Positions 51,776 to 63,261 are shown, numbered from the stretch's first letter. The stretch is 64,000 nt of DNA from Halobacillus fulvus (GCA_004078665.1 SCFO01000001.1:522377-586376), one strand, 5' to 3'. Numbers and translations are program-made. The notes: generated from the sequence alone by a model not told the origin.

Positions 51776-52562
51776 AGTAATTGTGGCAGGACCTAGAGGA
51801 AAGATGGGATCAGAAGCTCTTCGCATGATCGAAAAGGACCAGTCGTTTGAGCTTGTAGCATGTATCGACCGAAAAAACGATGGGGTGAAAGTGAAAGACA
51901 TCGAAGGGCTTCCTTCCTTGGATGCTCGGATTTATACAGATGCAGAGAACTGTTTAGCTTCAGTAGAAGCGGACGTACTCGTGGATTTGACGACGCCTGA
52001 GAATGGGTATAAACATACAAAGTTAGCGATTGAGAACAAAATAAGACCAGTCGTCGGCACGACAGGTTTTACGGAGGAGCAATTAGACGAACTTTCTGCG
52101 CTTTGCAAAGAGAGAGAAATCGGGTGCGTCATTGCACCGAATTTTGCCGTAGGGGCCGTATTGATGATGCAATTTTCGAAATGGGCTGCCAAGCACTTTC
52201 CTGATGTCGAAATTATTGAGAAGCATCATGATCAGAAGTTGGATGCTCCTTCGGGTACGGCTATTAAAACGGCACAACTTATTAAAGAAGAACGCGAAGC
52301 TCACAAACAGGGTCACCAGGATGAGGATGAAACGATCGAAGGTGCTCGTGGAGCGGAATTCGATGGTATGAGAATACACAGCATGCGTTTGCCTGGCCTT
52401 GTCGCCCATCAAGAAGTGATTTTCGGCGGGCTCGGACAGACATTGACGATTAAACATGACTCGATCAACAGGGAGTCCTTCATGAGCGGAGTAAAGCTAG
52501 CATCCGAAAGAGTGATGGATCTTGATGTTCTTGTGTATGGTTTAGAGCACTTGCTTGACTAA
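51762..52562 (+). CDS. dapB: 4-hydroxy-tetrahydrodipicolinate reductase
   Basis: A 266-residue NAD(P)H enzyme of the diaminopimelate/lysine pathway, which also leads to spore dipicolinate. The cofactor motif is VAGPRGKMG (residues 8-16), with VGTTGFT, and the substrate motif is [18 protein letters not shown] with the catalytic His and Lys. ATG 51762 has AAGGAGG 8 nt upstream; GTG 51756 is rejected. Confidence 0.95.
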   Translation: MNPIKVIVAGPRGKMGSEALRMIEKDQSFELVACIDRKNDGVKVKDIEGLPSLDARIYTDAENCLASVEADVLVDLTTPENGYKHTKLAIENKIRPVVGTTGFTEEQLDELSALCKEREIGCVIAPNFAVGAVLMMQFSKWAAKHFPDVEIIEKHHDQKLDAPSGTAIKTAQLIKEEREAHKQGHQDEDETIEGARGAEFDGMRIHSMRLPGLVAHQEVIFGGLGQTLTIKHDSINRESFMSGVKLASERVMDLDVLVYGLEHLLD

Positions 52563-52576
52563 AGGGAGGATGAAGT

Positions 52577-52990
52577 ATGAACATCGCATTAATTGCTCAT
52601 GATGAAAAAAAGAATGATCTCATCCAGTTCGTACAGGCGTATCAGGGGATTTTTGAAAAGCACCAACTTTTCGCTACAGGAACGACCGGATCACGTATTT
52701 CTGAAGCAACGGGACTTCCTGTGACAAGGTTTTTATCGGGCCCTCTCGGGGGAGATCAGCAAATCGGAGCAAAAATAGCCGAAAACGAGATGGATATGGT
52801 CATCTTCTTCAGGGATCCACTTACAGCGCAGCCACATGAACCGGATATCAGCGCTTTGCTTAGACTGTGTGATGTTCATTTGACTCCGCTCGCCACGAAT
52901 ATAGCGGGAGCAGAAATTTTGATGCACGCTCTTGAACGCGGCGATTTGGACTGGCGGAAAAATTATAAAGAGACAAAGAAACAGGAGTGA
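52577..52990 (+). CDS. mgsA: Methylglyoxal synthase
   Basis: A 137-residue enzyme converting dihydroxyacetone phosphate to methylglyoxal and phosphate, a bypass of lower glycolysis. [21 protein letters not shown] and [12 protein letters not shown] hold the catalytic Asp and phosphate-binding residues. The start follows dapB by 14 bases with GGGAGGATGA upstream. Bacillithiol, partly made by the next gene, helps detoxify methylglyoxal, which may explain the linkage. Confidence 0.95.
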   Translation: MNIALIAHDEKKNDLIQFVQAYQGIFEKHQLFATGTTGSRISEATGLPVTRFLSGPLGGDQQIGAKIAENEMDMVIFFRDPLTAQPHEPDISALLRLCDVHLTPLATNIAGAEILMHALERGDLDWRKNYKETKKQE

Positions 52991-52998
52991 AATGTCGA

Positions 52999-54129
52999 AT
53001 GGCTAAAATAGGTATTACCTGCTATCCTACCGTGGGAGGATCAGGTGTCATTGCAACAGAGCTTGGAAAATTGTTAGCGGAAAAGGGGCATGAAATTCAT
53101 TTTGTCGCTTCTAAAGTTCCTTTTCGGTTGAACAAAGTCTATCCAAACATTTACTATCATGAGGTCGAGGTCAACAATTATCCCGTTTTTCAGCACCCAC
53201 CTTATGATCTTGCTCTGGCCAGCAAAATGGCAGAAGTCATCAACAGGGAAGAGCTGGATATTCTTCATGTCCACTACGCCATGCCTCATGCCATTTGTGC
53301 TATTTTAGCTAAACAGATGAGTAAACGTGATGTGAAAATCATAACAACACTGCATGGAACGGATATTACCGTACTGGGTATAGATTCTAGTTTGAAAGAA
53401 ATGATTAAATTCGGAATCGAACAATCTGATCGTGTTACAGCCGTTTCGGGCAGTCTGGTCGACCAGACACAAGAAATGCTCGGGACAGATAAAGACATTG
53501 AGGTCATTTATAACTTTGTCGATGAGCGTGAATACTATCGTAAGGATACCGAATCACTGAAAAGGGATTATGGAATACAGGAGGATGAAAAAGTTCTCAT
53601 TCATATCTCTAACTTTAGGAAAGTGAAGCGTGTACCTGATGTAATCCGTTCGTTCGCAATGATTCAGGAAAAAATCCCTGCCAAGCTGTTGCTTGTCGGT
53701 GACGGTCCAGAATATTCCGACTGCTACCAGCTCACAAGTGATCTCGGCTTACAGGACAAGGTTCTTTTTCTCGGAAAACAGGAAAATGTCAGCGATCTTC
53801 TCTCCATTTCAGATCTGAAGTTGCTTCTTTCTGAAAAAGAAAGCTTCGGTCTTGTACTTCTGGAAGCTATGGCGTGCGGTGTACCTTGTATAGGAACGAA
53901 CATTGGCGGCATACCGGAAGTCATTGATCATGGAGAAACCGGGTTTATTGCGGAATTAGGAAATATAGAACAAATCGCGCATTACGCTTTGAAAATGCTA
54001 GAGGACGATGCTTGGATGGGACAATTTTCCTATAAGGCGACTCAAGTTGTGCATGACAAGTTTGCTTCCACAACTATATTAAACCAATATGAAAGACTGT
54101 ACGAAAAGGTGTTACAAGATGAGTCTTAA
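52999..54129 (+). CDS. bshA: N-acetyl-alpha-D-glucosaminyl-L-malate synthase BshA
   Basis: A 376-residue GT-B glycosyltransferase that joins GlcNAc from UDP-GlcNAc to L-malate, the first step of bacillithiol synthesis. [26 protein letters not shown]-like [11 protein letters not shown] and the C-terminal [21 protein letters not shown] with E-x7-E ([12 protein letters not shown]) are family motifs. ATG 52999 has AGGAGTGA upstream. In B. subtilis bshB1, the deacetylase, lies between mgsA and bshA; here the two genes nearly touch. Confidence 0.94.
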   Translation: MAKIGITCYPTVGGSGVIATELGKLLAEKGHEIHFVASKVPFRLNKVYPNIYYHEVEVNNYPVFQHPPYDLALASKMAEVINREELDILHVHYAMPHAICAILAKQMSKRDVKIITTLHGTDITVLGIDSSLKEMIKFGIEQSDRVTAVSGSLVDQTQEMLGTDKDIEVIYNFVDEREYYRKDTESLKRDYGIQEDEKVLIHISNFRKVKRVPDVIRSFAMIQEKIPAKLLLVGDGPEYSDCYQLTSDLGLQDKVLFLGKQENVSDLLSISDLKLLLSEKESFGLVLLEAMACGVPCIGTNIGGIPEVIDHGETGFIAELGNIEQIAHYALKMLEDDAWMGQFSYKATQVVHDKFASTTILNQYERLYEKVLQDES

Positions 54130-55318
54130 GGACGCATTTTCACGAGCCTTTGAGATCATTGAAACCATTGAAGGACATGGTGGACAAGCTTATATTGTCG
54201 GAGGCTCTGTAAGGGACTACTTATCAGAGCGTCCTATCGGAGATATTGACATCGCAACATCTCTCTTGCCTGAGCAAGTCCAGCAGATATTCGACAAAGT
54301 GATTCCGATTGGAATAGAACACGGCACTGTGATGGTACGTCACCGATCAGAATCTTACGAAGTGACCACTTTTCGAAAAGAAGAAGGATACGAGGATTAT
54401 CGCCACCCTGATCACGTCCGGTTTGTATCAAAAATTGAAGATGATCTGGCGAGAAGAGATTTTACGATGAACGCGATGGCGATGGATCGTCATGGAGAAG
54501 TTACGGATCCTTATGGTGGACGTGATGATTTAATAGCCGGCAAAATCAGAGCCGTCGGAGATCCTCGCGAACGGTTTGAAGAGGATCCTCTTCGGATGTT
54601 GAGAGCGGTACGCTTTGCCAGTCAGTTGCAATTCGATATCGAAGCCAATACTTTTGAAGCCATTCAGCAGAAGGCCCATTTGCTTAAGCATATCGCCGTC
54701 GAGAGGGTTGCAGTCGAAACCGAAAAACTGTACAAGGGAATCGGCTATAAAGCAGGCATCCGATTTATGATCGAGACGAATTTGATGAAGCAGCTGCCTG
54801 TTTTTCGTGATTATACTGCTGAACGTTTACCAGTACCAGAAGTCCGTTTGCATTCATGGTCTGAAATGCTCGCGTTTTATTTGATTCTAGACAATGGGAT
54901 AGAGCTGAAAGACTGGGTCAAGCAGTGGAAACTTTCCAACGCAATCAAAAGAGAGTCAGAGACTTTGATATTATGTATGAGAATGTATATAAATCAAGAA
55001 GTTAGCCCGTGGCTATTATATAATCTTCCTGACTCATTCATAGCACCTTTTGTGAGGGTAATGAAGGCTTTAAAATACTTAGATGTACCGGGCGTTGAAG
55101 ACATTCAGAATCGTAAACGTCAACTTCCGGTACAAGATAAAAACGACATCACTTTTCAGGCGCAAGATCTACTTAGGCTTTATGAAGGAAAAGAGAGAGG
55201 ACCTTGGATTGCCTCTACACTCCGACGTATTGAACAAGCAGTGGTAGAGCAGCGGGTCCCGAATGATTATGAAAAAATAAAGGAGTGGGTGAAATGGAAT
55301 CCACCCGCAAACAGCTAA
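54119..55318 (+). CDS. cca: CCA tRNA nucleotidyltransferase
   Basis: A 399-residue class II nucleotidyltransferase adding CCA to tRNA 3' ends. The catalytic part is at the N-terminus: [17 protein letters not shown] (metal-binding Asp residues) and [43 protein letters not shown] 54119 overlaps the bshA stop by 11 bases and has AAAGGTG upstream; the frame continues to 54089, inside bshA. The length fits the Bacillus enzyme. Confidence 0.94.
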   Translation: MSLKDAFSRAFEIIETIEGHGGQAYIVGGSVRDYLSERPIGDIDIATSLLPEQVQQIFDKVIPIGIEHGTVMVRHRSESYEVTTFRKEEGYEDYRHPDHVRFVSKIEDDLARRDFTMNAMAMDRHGEVTDPYGGRDDLIAGKIRAVGDPRERFEEDPLRMLRAVRFASQLQFDIEANTFEAIQQKAHLLKHIAVERVAVETEKLYKGIGYKAGIRFMIETNLMKQLPVFRDYTAERLPVPEVRLHSWSEMLAFYLILDNGIELKDWVKQWKLSNAIKRESETLILCMRMYINQEVSPWLLYNLPDSFIAPFVRVMKALKYLDVPGVEDIQNRKRQLPVQDKNDITFQAQDLLRLYEGKERGPWIASTLRRIEQAVVEQRVPNDYEKIKEWVKWNPPANS

Positions 55319-56286
55319 TTGAATTGTTGCAAAAACAAGATGGTTATATATCAGGGCAAGAGCTTTCAAAAAGTCTTGATATTTCAAGGACAGCTATTTG
55401 GAAACATATGAATGAATTAAAAAAAGACGGCTATGAAATCGAGGCTGTTCAAAGAAAAGGGTATAAAATCATAGCTTCCCCTGATAAAGTGAGTGTGAAC
55501 ACATTGCAATGGGGTCTTGATACCAAATGGATCGGGCGAAACCTTCATCATTTTGGCCAGGTCGAATCGACGCAAGAGATCGCCCATCAACTCGCCAAAC
55601 AGGGCAAGCCTCATGGCACGGTCATCATCGCGGACGAGCAGGTAAAGGGCAAGGGGAGGATGTCCAGAGAGTGGCATTCGCCTAAAGGACAAGGGATATG
55701 GATGAGTATTCTTCTTCGCCCGGAATTACCTCCTGTCCAGGCTCCACAGCTGACATTGCTTGCAGCAACAGTACTAGCAAAAGTTGTAGAACAGTGTACA
55801 GGGCTGCGGCCGAGTATAAAATGGCCCAACGATTTACTCGTTCATCATAAAAAACTATCAGGAATTTTGACGGAAATGCAGGCTGAACAGGATAAGATTC
55901 AATACGTCATCCTCGGGATCGGTGTGAATGTCAATCAAGAGCGTGAACAGATCCCAGAACACCTCCTCCATAAAGCCACTTCTTTGAAAGTCGAAAGTGG
56001 GGAAGTGCAGAATATCCATTCTACTATTCAAGCGATACTTAGACAGTTCGAGTCGAGCTATGATCAATATATGGAGAATGGGTTCGCTTTTGTAAAAGAG
56101 GTATGGGAACAGTATGGCTATAGAATCGGTGAGGAAGTCACAATTTCTACGATGAAACGGGAGTGGCCGGCAACGCTCATTGGAATAGAAGAAGATGGGG
56201 CGTTGCTTGCCCGTGATCGTTCTGGAAAAGAAGAAAAATTATATTCAGCAGAAATACATTGGGGAGAGGGGGGTTATCATGCTTAG
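55294..56286 (+). CDS. birA: Biotin--[acetyl-CoA-carboxylase] ligase / biotin repressor
   Basis: A 330-residue bifunctional protein. The N-terminal winged helix (residues ~5-60; [24 protein letters not shown]) binds DNA; the ligase part has [38 protein letters not shown] and a C-terminal SH3-like domain. It attaches biotin to carboxylases and represses biotin genes when charged. ATG 55294 follows AAGGAG by 8 nt. It overlaps panB by 8 bases. Confidence 0.95.
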   Translation: MESTRKQLIELLQKQDGYISGQELSKSLDISRTAIWKHMNELKKDGYEIEAVQRKGYKIIASPDKVSVNTLQWGLDTKWIGRNLHHFGQVESTQEIAHQLAKQGKPHGTVIIADEQVKGKGRMSREWHSPKGQGIWMSILLRPELPPVQAPQLTLLAATVLAKVVEQCTGLRPSIKWPNDLLVHHKKLSGILTEMQAEQDKIQYVILGIGVNVNQEREQIPEHLLHKATSLKVESGEVQNIHSTIQAILRQFESSYDQYMENGFAFVKEVWEQYGYRIGEEVTISTMKREWPATLIGIEEDGALLARDRSGKEEKLYSAEIHWGEGGYHA

Positions 56287-57100
56287 CAAGAACCATTTTT
56301 TCAAAATGAAACAGGAGCAACAAAAGATCGCGATGATTACAGCTTATGATTATCCATCGGCCAAAATGGTCGAAGCATCGGGAGCGGATATGATCCTTGT
56401 AGGCGACAGCCTTGGGATGACGGTGCTAGGATACGATTCTACGATTCCCGTCACGATCGAAGATATGATCCATCATGGGAAAGCTGTGACACGCGGAGCA
56501 CCAGATACATTCAAGGTAGTCGATATGCCATTTATGAGTTATCACATTTCTGTTGAAGATTCATTGAAAAACGCTCGGCGCTTATTCCAAGAAACAGCGG
56601 CCCAGGCCTTGAAGCTTGAGGGGAGCGGCGAAGTGTTAGATATCATTCAACGCCTTGGTCAAGCTGGCATTCCGGTAGTGGGCCATATCGGTTTAACACC
56701 ACAGTCTGTAAACGTCCTCGGTGGATATAAAGTGCAAGGTAAAAACCAAGAAGAAGCCAAAAAACTGGTGGATGAAGCATTGGCCATTGAAGAGGCCGGA
56801 GCCATTGCTATTGTCCTCGAGTGTGTCCCGAGACAATTAGCAGAACTCATATCAAGGAAGTTGTCCATTCCGACGATAGGGATAGGAGCAGGCGCAGATT
56901 GCGATGGACAGGTTCTTGTTTACCACGATATTCTGAAATATGGCGTGGAGAGGCTTCCGAAGTTTGTAAAGCCATATTTTGATGGCAATCAAAAGTTAGG
57001 AGAGGCCATGGCTTCCTATGTAGAAGAAGTGAAGTCACGGGCGTTCCCAGAAGAGAAGCATACGTTCACGATGGACCTGGATGCACTGCCAGAAGAGTAA
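56279..57100 (+). CDS. panB: 3-methyl-2-oxobutanoate hydroxymethyltransferase
   Basis: A 273-residue enzyme making ketopantoate, the first committed step of pantothenate and coenzyme A synthesis. [30 protein letters not shown] (in part), [20 protein letters not shown] and [15 protein letters not shown] are family signatures. ATG 56279 has GAGAGGGGGG upstream and overlaps the birA stop; the frame upstream to 56195 lies inside birA. Confidence 0.95.
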   Translation: MLSKNHFFKMKQEQQKIAMITAYDYPSAKMVEASGADMILVGDSLGMTVLGYDSTIPVTIEDMIHHGKAVTRGAPDTFKVVDMPFMSYHISVEDSLKNARRLFQETAAQALKLEGSGEVLDIIQRLGQAGIPVVGHIGLTPQSVNVLGGYKVQGKNQEEAKKLVDEALAIEEAGAIAIVLECVPRQLAELISRKLSIPTIGIGAGADCDGQVLVYHDILKYGVERLPKFVKPYFDGNQKLGEAMASYVEEVKSRAFPEEKHTFTMDLDALPEE

Positions 57101-57111
57101 GGAGATTTTAA

Positions 57112-57978
57112 ATGGATGTTGTAACAGATATACAATCACTACAAAGTAAAGTTTCCCAATGGATACAGGAAGGGAAATCGATCGGTTTTGTTCCAACAAT
57201 GGGCTACCTCCATGAAGGACACGTTCGATTAATGGAGGCAGCACGAGAAGAGAATGATATCGTCATCCTCAGTATATTTGTCAATCCCCTTCAATTTGGT
57301 GAAAATGAGGATCTCGACCATTATCCTAGAGACGAGGAACACGATCGTAAAACAGCTGAACAAAACGGCGTGGACCTTGTATTTTTCCCGAGCGAAGATG
57401 TCATGTATCCAGAGCCTATGTCGATGCAGATATCGGTTGTCAGAAGAGCGGATGTTTTGTGCGGGAGAAGTCGGCCAGGACATTTTGAAGGAGTTGTGAC
57501 CGTCCTGACTAAGCTCTTTAACCTATGCCGACCTACAAGAGCCTACTTTGGAATGAAGGACGCTCAGCAAGCGGCCGTAGTCGACGCCTTGATCAATGAT
57601 TTTAATTTCCCTATGACGCTTGTTCCTGTAGAAACGGTAAGAGAAGCGGATGGTCTAGCGAAAAGTTCGAGGAACGTCAACTTGTCAGATGAGGAACGGA
57701 TGGAAGCTCCTGCCCTTCAGGAAGCGTTGCAATATGGCAGGAAGCTTGTAGAAGAAGGCGAGAAAAACCCGGATCAGCTGATAAAAACCACTCGCAAGTT
57801 TCTAGAAAATAAAACTCGTGGTAAAATAGACTATATTGAACTACTGTCTTACCCGTCATTAGAGCCATTGACGACGATTGACCAGCAAGCCATTTTGGCC
57901 GTCGCTGTATTTTATGATAAAGCTAGACTTATCGATAACGTTGTGTTCGGTAAGCAAGGAGAGTTAATCAAAGGGTAA
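57112..57978 (+). CDS. panC: Pantothenate synthetase
   Basis: A 288-residue ATP-dependent ligase joining pantoate and beta-alanine. The nucleotide motif is [15 protein letters not shown] (HIGH-like), followed by [31 protein letters not shown] and the KMSKS-like [11 protein letters not shown]. It lies 11 bases after panB in the panBCD operon. Confidence 0.96.
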   Translation: MDVVTDIQSLQSKVSQWIQEGKSIGFVPTMGYLHEGHVRLMEAAREENDIVILSIFVNPLQFGENEDLDHYPRDEEHDRKTAEQNGVDLVFFPSEDVMYPEPMSMQISVVRRADVLCGRSRPGHFEGVVTVLTKLFNLCRPTRAYFGMKDAQQAAVVDALINDFNFPMTLVPVETVREADGLAKSSRNVNLSDEERMEAPALQEALQYGRKLVEEGEKNPDQLIKTTRKFLENKTRGKIDYIELLSYPSLEPLTTIDQQAILAVAVFYDKARLIDNVVFGKQGELIKG

Positions 57979-57998
57979 GAAGCAAGGAGGATTTGAAT

Positions 57999-58388
57999 AT
58001 GTTCCGCACCATGATGAAGTCAAAAATTCATCGCGCTCGTGTTACAGAGGCGAATTTGAATTATGTGGGAAGCATAACGATCGATCAGGACTTAATGGAT
58101 AAAGTGGGGATCCTGCCTCACGAAAAGGTCCAGGTCGTCAATAATAACAATGGAGCACGTCTTGAGACGTATGTTATTGCAGGCGAACGCGGGAGCGGTG
58201 TTGTCTGCTTAAATGGAGCTGCAGCTAGACTCGTACAGCCTGAGGATATTGTGATCATTGTCTCTTATGCCATGCTAAGTGAAGAAGAACTGGCAGACTT
58301 TAAGCCGAAGATCGCGATTATGGGAGAAGGAAATAAAGTGGAAGAATTGGTTGAAGAAGAACCGCCACTGACAGCTCTGCCCCTTTAA
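57999..58388 (+). CDS. panD: Aspartate 1-decarboxylase
   Basis: A 129-residue pyruvoyl enzyme making beta-alanine from aspartate. The self-cleavage site G24-S25 is in NYVGSITID, which creates the pyruvoyl group; [20 protein letters not shown] is the C-terminal family signature. ATG 57999 has AAGGAGG 8 nt upstream; TTG 57993 is rejected. It completes panBCD. Confidence 0.96.
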   Translation: MFRTMMKSKIHRARVTEANLNYVGSITIDQDLMDKVGILPHEKVQVVNNNNGARLETYVIAGERGSGVVCLNGAAARLVQPEDIVIIVSYAMLSEEELADFKPKIAIMGEGNKVEELVEEEPPLTALPL

Positions 58389-58421
58389 GAAATAGGAATT
58401 ATACAATAACCAGGATCACAA

Positions 58422-58464
58422 AGGATCTTCGCCTTGATGGACAGGCAAGGTCCTTCCTTTTTGA
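58422..58464 (+). terminator. Terminator of the dapB-panD operon
   Basis: Imperfect long stem between 58422-58437 and 58443-58456 (AAGGATCTT... / ...AAGGTCCTT), followed by CCTTTTTG. Confidence 0.75.
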
Positions 58465-58520
58465 TTCGATAGGTATAGGACCGTTGATTTTTCTTGAACG
58501 GTTAGGGAAGAGGTGAAATA

Positions 58521-61316
58521 ATGAAAACTTTTGCAATCGTAGATTTAGAAACAACAGGGAATGCAGCAGCAAAAGGGGATCGTATCATCGAAATCGGTAT
58601 TGTCCTTTTGAATCAGAATGGCCAGTTCGTTCAGGAGTTTTCTTCCCTCGTCTATCCAGAACGCGATATACCGGCGTTTATATCCTCTCTGACAGGTATC
58701 AAGGACGAAGATGTGCTCGATGCACCGCTTTTTTCAGAAATCGTGGAGACGATTTACCCTTTGGTGGAAGAGAGCTATATCGTAGCTCATAATATCGAAT
58801 TTGATCTAGGGTTCTTGAACGAAGAATTCGCCCGATGCGGCTATCCCCCTTTACAAAACCCGATCATCGATACCGTTGAATTATCAAGGGTTCTTTTGCC
58901 GATGTCTCCTTCTTTCAAGCTTGGACAGCTTTCTGAACAGCTTGACATGGGACACGACAATCCTCACCGTGCATTATCGGATGCTAAGGCGACGAGTGAT
59001 TTATTAAACTACTTGTTGAAGAAGTTAGAATCGCTCCCTGAAAGAACGCTTGAATATTTAATGAAAATAGAAGCCAGGCTAAAGAGTGACCTCAGGCCTT
59101 TTATTAAAAAGAGTATTGAACAGAACCGCTATGGATCTGCCGGTACGGAAGAGTTTGAGCTGTGGCACGGAATTCCAGTCAAGAAGTCGAATGTGAAGCG
59201 ACTTACATATGAACAGGACCTTTCTTCAGTGGAAGAATGGATGGCGTGGGTGTTCGAATCCAAATCAGGGCTGAAAAAGTGGATGGACGGGTATGAATAT
59301 CGGACGGGTCAAAAAGAGATGAGCTTGGAGGTTTATCGGTCCCTGAAACAAAAGAGACACGCGATTCTTGAAGTAGGTGCTGGGACTGGAAAATCTCTAG
59401 CTTATTTAGTAGCAGCTCTCTATTATGCCAATAAATACGAAGAACGAGTGTTAGTAACCACACACACGACGAACCTTCAAAAACAGCTGTTGGAACATGA
59501 AGTTCCACGTCTGGAACGATTGTTTAAGGACCCTTTTCAAGTGGTGCTCTACAAAGGCAGAAGCCATTATATCAGTTTAGTCCATTTCAAATACGAATTA
59601 GAAAATACTCATCAAGACAATTATGATTTAGCATTAGCAAAGGCGATGACCCTTGTCTGGCTTACAGAGACGGAGACAGGAGACTTGGATGAATTACAAT
59701 TGCCGTCTAACGGGAGACAATTCTGGCATAAGATTTCCTCTGAACAGGCATCCAAAACCGTGACGCTTGATGCTGATGATACTTCTTTCTATCAAAGGGC
59801 AAAAAAGAAGGCGGAGTCGGCTCACGTAGTGATTACAAACCATGCGTTATTCAGCGTGGATTTAATTAGCGATGAACAAAAGCTGCCCTCTTACGAGCGT
59901 GTCATTATCGATGAAGCTCATCACCTTGAACCTGTAGCTAACCGGTATTTCGGAATTCAGTTCAATTATAAGGAAATCCAAAGAAGACTGAGTCAGCTTA
60001 CTGATCTGTTTCAACGTTCTGTTTATACCGGTTTATCTTTATCTGATACTTTCCATACATCGGTATCAGAATGCCAAGACAAAGTGAACGAGTCGAAAGA
60101 CGAGTTAAGCCAGTTTTCGAAATATATTTTCCAGGCGCTCAGAAGACGCCAGAAGAGTAGAAGTAAGAGCGATATCGGACGTATCCAGTTCTTAGTGGAA
60201 GAGGATGAGCCAGCAAGCTTTCTTGAACCAGCACGTGAGATGTGTGACCGTTTTCTGTCCTCCCTTGGCCAATTGTATAAAGAGATGGAAAAGATGCGAA
60301 CAGAGATAGCAGGGTTATCCCATGTCGTGGATGATATGAAAGCTGACGTGCTCAGGACCAGATTAGAAGGGCAAATAGAGTTCTGTATGAAAGTACGGAA
60401 TCAACTGAATCATTTTTTTGCCTTCAAGGAAGAGTCACACGTGAGATGGATAGAAGTTGAAGGGGGAGCGGCGTCCCATTCCGTTTACTTGTTCAGTGAA
60501 CCTTTGAACGTCTCCGAACGTCTTCGCAAGCTTCTTTTTGATATCAAAGAGAGCGTCGTATTGACGAGCGCTACATTATCGACCAACGGCACGTTTGATT
60601 ATGTGAAAAAAACGTGGGGGATCGACGACATAACCGTAACCGAAAAATCAATCGATTCTCCCTATGCATTCCAAAATCAAGTCCAGCTGATGGTCCCGAA
60701 TGATTTTCCTAATGTAAAAGCGAATCAGGATGAATATATCGAGGCGGTTTGTGAGGCCATTCATTCCATTGCCCATGTCACGAAAGGGCGAATGCTCGTG
60801 CTGTTCACATCTTATGACATGCTGAAAAAATCCTATCTATTATTGAAAGAATTCATTGATCCGGAAGAATTCATGATTTTCGCACAAGGTGTTTCCAGTG
60901 GAAGCAGAGACCGTTTGAAGAAAAACTTCCAGGCTTTTGACCAATCCATTTTATTAGGGACGAGTTCCTTCTGGGAAGGAGTCGATATTCCCGGTGATGA
61001 TCTATCCTGTCTGATGATGGTCCGTCTCCCTTTTCAACCACCAGATCAGCCGACCCATGTCAGACGAGACACGCAAATGAAAGCAGAAGGGAAAAATCCT
61101 TTCATGGAACACTCTCTTCCTCATGCGATTCTTCGGTTCAAACAGGGCTTTGGAAGATTGATCCGTTCTGACAAGGACCGAGGCATTGTGTTTATATGTG
61201 ATCAACGGATCATGGAAGCGCGCTATGGAAAATACTTTTTATCATCCATTCCGGATGTACCAGTTACCCATCAATCCACTCGGGTACTGATCGATAAAAT
61301 TGAACAATGGCTCTAA
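58521..61316 (+). CDS. dinG: DinG-family ATP-dependent helicase with 3'-5' exonuclease domain
   Basis: A 931-residue protein. Residues ~1-170 are a DEDDh exonuclease (VDLETTGN, VAHNIEFDLGFL, HRALSDAKAT), as in DNA polymerase III epsilon; ~235-931 is an XPD/DinG-type helicase with Walker A VGAGTGKSLAYL, DEAHH and C-terminal GRLIRSDKDRG. The four iron-sulfur Cys residues of E. coli DinG are not apparent, as is usual in Firmicutes, where helicase activity is doubtful and the protein may act mainly as an exonuclease. GAGGTGA precedes the ATG. Confidence 0.93.
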   Translation: MKTFAIVDLETTGNAAAKGDRIIEIGIVLLNQNGQFVQEFSSLVYPERDIPAFISSLTGIKDEDVLDAPLFSEIVETIYPLVEESYIVAHNIEFDLGFLNEEFARCGYPPLQNPIIDTVELSRVLLPMSPSFKLGQLSEQLDMGHDNPHRALSDAKATSDLLNYLLKKLESLPERTLEYLMKIEARLKSDLRPFIKKSIEQNRYGSAGTEEFELWHGIPVKKSNVKRLTYEQDLSSVEEWMAWVFESKSGLKKWMDGYEYRTGQKEMSLEVYRSLKQKRHAILEVGAGTGKSLAYLVAALYYANKYEERVLVTTHTTNLQKQLLEHEVPRLERLFKDPFQVVLYKGRSHYISLVHFKYELENTHQDNYDLALAKAMTLVWLTETETGDLDELQLPSNGRQFWHKISSEQASKTVTLDADDTSFYQRAKKKAESAHVVITNHALFSVDLISDEQKLPSYERVIIDEAHHLEPVANRYFGIQFNYKEIQRRLSQLTDLFQRSVYTGLSLSDTFHTSVSECQDKVNESKDELSQFSKYIFQALRRRQKSRSKSDIGRIQFLVEEDEPASFLEPAREMCDRFLSSLGQLYKEMEKMRTEIAGLSHVVDDMKADVLRTRLEGQIEFCMKVRNQLNHFFAFKEESHVRWIEVEGGAASHSVYLFSEPLNVSERLRKLLFDIKESVVLTSATLSTNGTFDYVKKTWGIDDITVTEKSIDSPYAFQNQVQLMVPNDFPNVKANQDEYIEAVCEAIHSIAHVTKGRMLVLFTSYDMLKKSYLLLKEFIDPEEFMIFAQGVSSGSRDRLKKNFQAFDQSILLGTSSFWEGVDIPGDDLSCLMMVRLPFQPPDQPTHVRRDTQMKAEGKNPFMEHSLPHAILRFKQGFGRLIRSDKDRGIVFICDQRIMEARYGKYFLSSIPDVPVTHQSTRVLIDKIEQWL

Positions 61317-61353
61317 TACATTTAGGGTTTTTATCAACTTATTGCCGAGAACC

Positions 61354-61362
61354 TGTTATAAT
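61354..61362 (+). promoter_or_regulatory. Extended -10 promoter of ypmA-ypmB-aspB-asnS
   Basis: TG-N-TATAAT at 61354-61362, 43 bp upstream of ypmA; the -35 is poor. Confidence 0.6.
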
Positions 61363-61405
61363 GTAGAGCGAATCCCTGTTACCTTTGTCTAATGGAGGGC
61401 TTGAA

Positions 61406-61576
61406 ATGGATAATAAAATTGAAACTTTATCAACCGTACGTATAAAGAAGTCCGATGACTTTTATAAAGTTGTCGATACACTGAATCGTACATTAAAAGA
61501 TCAAAACTTAATGTTTGGATTGGCGTTGGATGATGAGGACGATGAAACTGCAGTCTTCACAATCTACCGTACCTAG
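61406..61576 (+). CDS. ypmA: Small protein YpmA (DUF4264)
   Basis: A 56-residue acidic protein (NKIETLSTVRIKKSDDFYKVV ... FGLALDDEDDETAVFTIYRT) matching YpmA by sequence type and by location between dinG and ypmB. Function unknown. ATG 61406 follows TGGAGGGC. The end overlaps ypmB by 35 bases. Confidence 0.8.
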   Translation: MDNKIETLSTVRIKKSDDFYKVVDTLNRTLKDQNLMFGLALDDEDDETAVFTIYRT

Positions 61577-62063
61577 ATGGCTAAAGTGGCTCTTCTTAAG
61601 TGTAGGGGTACTCTTACTCTTAGGATTAGTCTTTGCCATCTGGATGTATGCCGAAATTAGTCAGGATCGGATAGCCGGTTATGACCCGGCTGCACAAATA
61701 GCCATGGACGAAACGCCCCTTGCTTCTGTAGATGAAGTCACAGCCTATTACGGCGATCAAACGGTTCACATCGTTCAAGGACAACTTGAAGAAGGGGACC
61801 CTGCGGTAATCTATGTGGATGTGGAGGCGGAATCTGTCTTGGAAATGATAACAGAAGACGCTTTAACGCTGGAAGAGTTTACAACAGCCTGGCAGCAGGC
61901 TTGCGGGAATTGTTCTTTTGAACATGTCCAATACGGATATGAAGAGCAGCAGCCTGTATTTGAAGTTACTTACGTAGATGATCAAAATCGCTATGTATTT
62001 GATTACTTTCAATTAAATGGCGAATCCTTTGATCAAAGATTCGCTTTTAGACAGGATGAATAG
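61542..62063 (+). CDS. ypmB: YpmB, cell-wall-associated PepSY-like protein
   Basis: A 173-residue protein with an N-terminal membrane helix (WLKWLFLSVGVLLLLGLVFAIWMY) and an extracytoplasmic DUF5590/PepSY-type domain (DEVTAYYGDQTVHIVQGQ, PVFEVTYVDDQNRYVFDYFQL). The ATG at 61542 lies inside ypmA with only a short GAGG upstream, so translation probably depends on ypmA; the frame is open back to 61515, so the start is not certain. It leads into aspB. Confidence 0.8.
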   Translation: MKLQSSQSTVPRWLKWLFLSVGVLLLLGLVFAIWMYAEISQDRIAGYDPAAQIAMDETPLASVDEVTAYYGDQTVHIVQGQLEEGDPAVIYVDVEAESVLEMITEDALTLEEFTTAWQQACGNCSFEHVQYGYEEQQPVFEVTYVDDQNRYVFDYFQLNGESFDQRFAFRQDE

Positions 62064-62076
62064 GAGGAGTCATGAC

Positions 62077-63261
62077 ATGCAATTAGCAAATCGCGTACAA
62101 TCTTTAACCCCATCAAGCACGTTGGCAATTACAGCAAAAGCAAAAGCATTAAAAGCAGAAGGCCATGATGTGATCGGGCTCGGAGCAGGTGAGCCGGATT
62201 TCAATACCCCTTCCTATATTATTGAGGCAGCCAAAAGAGCAATGGATGAGGGACTGACGAAGTACACGCCAGCCGGTGGTATTCCTGAGCTTAAAAATGC
62301 TATTACAACAAAGTTAAAGCGCGATCAGAACTTAACCTATACCAATGAGCAGGTGATTGTCACCACAGGTGCAAAACATGCTCTTTACACGTTGTTCCAA
62401 GTGATGTTAAATCCAGGAGATGAAGTGATTGTTCCTGCCCCTTATTGGGTGAGCTACCCTGAACAAATCAAGCTTGCTGAAGGGAAGCCGGTCATTGTAG
62501 GAGCAGATGAAACCAATGACTTCAAATTAACTCCTGAGCAGCTTGAACAGGCCATTACAGAGCAAACGAAAGCGGTCATCATCAATTCCCCTAGTAATCC
62601 AACAGGAATGATGTACTCACAAGAGGAGCTTGAAGCACTCGGAAAAGTGTGTGTTGAGCATGATATCTTTGTCATTTCCGATGAAATTTATGAAAAACTG
62701 ATCTATACAGATGAAGCGCATGTGTCGATCGCTGAATTATCTGATGAGCTCTATGAACGTACCATTATTATAAATGGTGTTTCTAAATCCCACTCCATGA
62801 CAGGGTGGAGAATCGGTTTCGCTGCCGGTCCTAAAGAGATCATCAAAGCGATGTCTAATATGGCCTCCCACTCAACATCGAATCCGACTTCGATTGCACA
62901 GTACGGGGCTCTTGCTGCATATACAGCGGATGAATCAGCGGTTGATGAGATGCGAGAGGCTTTCGGAAAGCGACTAGATGCCCTGTATGAGCTCTTGATC
63001 GCCATTCCGGGAGTAAAGTGCGTCAAACCGTCCGGAGCTTTTTATCTGTTCCCAAATGTGAAGGAAGCGGCCGAGTCCTGCGGATTTGAGGATGTGGACG
63101 CCTTTGTAAAAGCATTGCTTGATGAAGAAAAAGTGGCGCTCGTTCCGGGATCCGGTTTCGGCTCACCGGACAATGTCAGGTTGTCCTATGCAACATCACT
63201 CGATCAGCTTGAAAAAGCGGCAGAACGAATCAAAAACTTCGTTCACACTCATCAATCTTAA
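62077..63261 (+). CDS. aspB: Aspartate aminotransferase
   Basis: A 394-residue PLP enzyme of the class I/II aminotransferases, interconverting aspartate/2-oxoglutarate and oxaloacetate/glutamate. The cofactor Lys is in [27 protein letters not shown] and [10 protein letters not shown] are the other PLP-site motifs. ATG 62077 follows AGGAGG by 8 nt; the frame upstream to 62017 lies inside ypmB. It precedes asnS, so aspartate supply and asparaginyl-tRNA synthesis share an operon. Confidence 0.94.
   Translation: MQLANRVQSLTPSSTLAITAKAKALKAEGHDVIGLGAGEPDFNTPSYIIEAAKRAMDEGLTKYTPAGGIPELKNAITTKLKRDQNLTYTNEQVIVTTGAKHALYTLFQVMLNPGDEVIVPAPYWVSYPEQIKLAEGKPVIVGADETNDFKLTPEQLEQAITEQTKAVIINSPSNPTGMMYSQEELEALGKVCVEHDIFVISDEIYEKLIYTDEAHVSIAELSDELYERTIIINGVSKSHSMTGWRIGFAAGPKEIIKAMSNMASHSTSNPTSIAQYGALAAYTADESAVDEMREAFGKRLDALYELLIAIPGVKCVKPSGAFYLFPNVKEAAESCGFEDVDAFVKALLDEEKVALVPGSGFGSPDNVRLSYATSLDQLEKAAERIKNFVHTHQS

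Noticed and set aside
58389-58520. Possible riboswitch before dinG
   Set aside because: The paired region is explained as the terminator of the dapB-panD operon.
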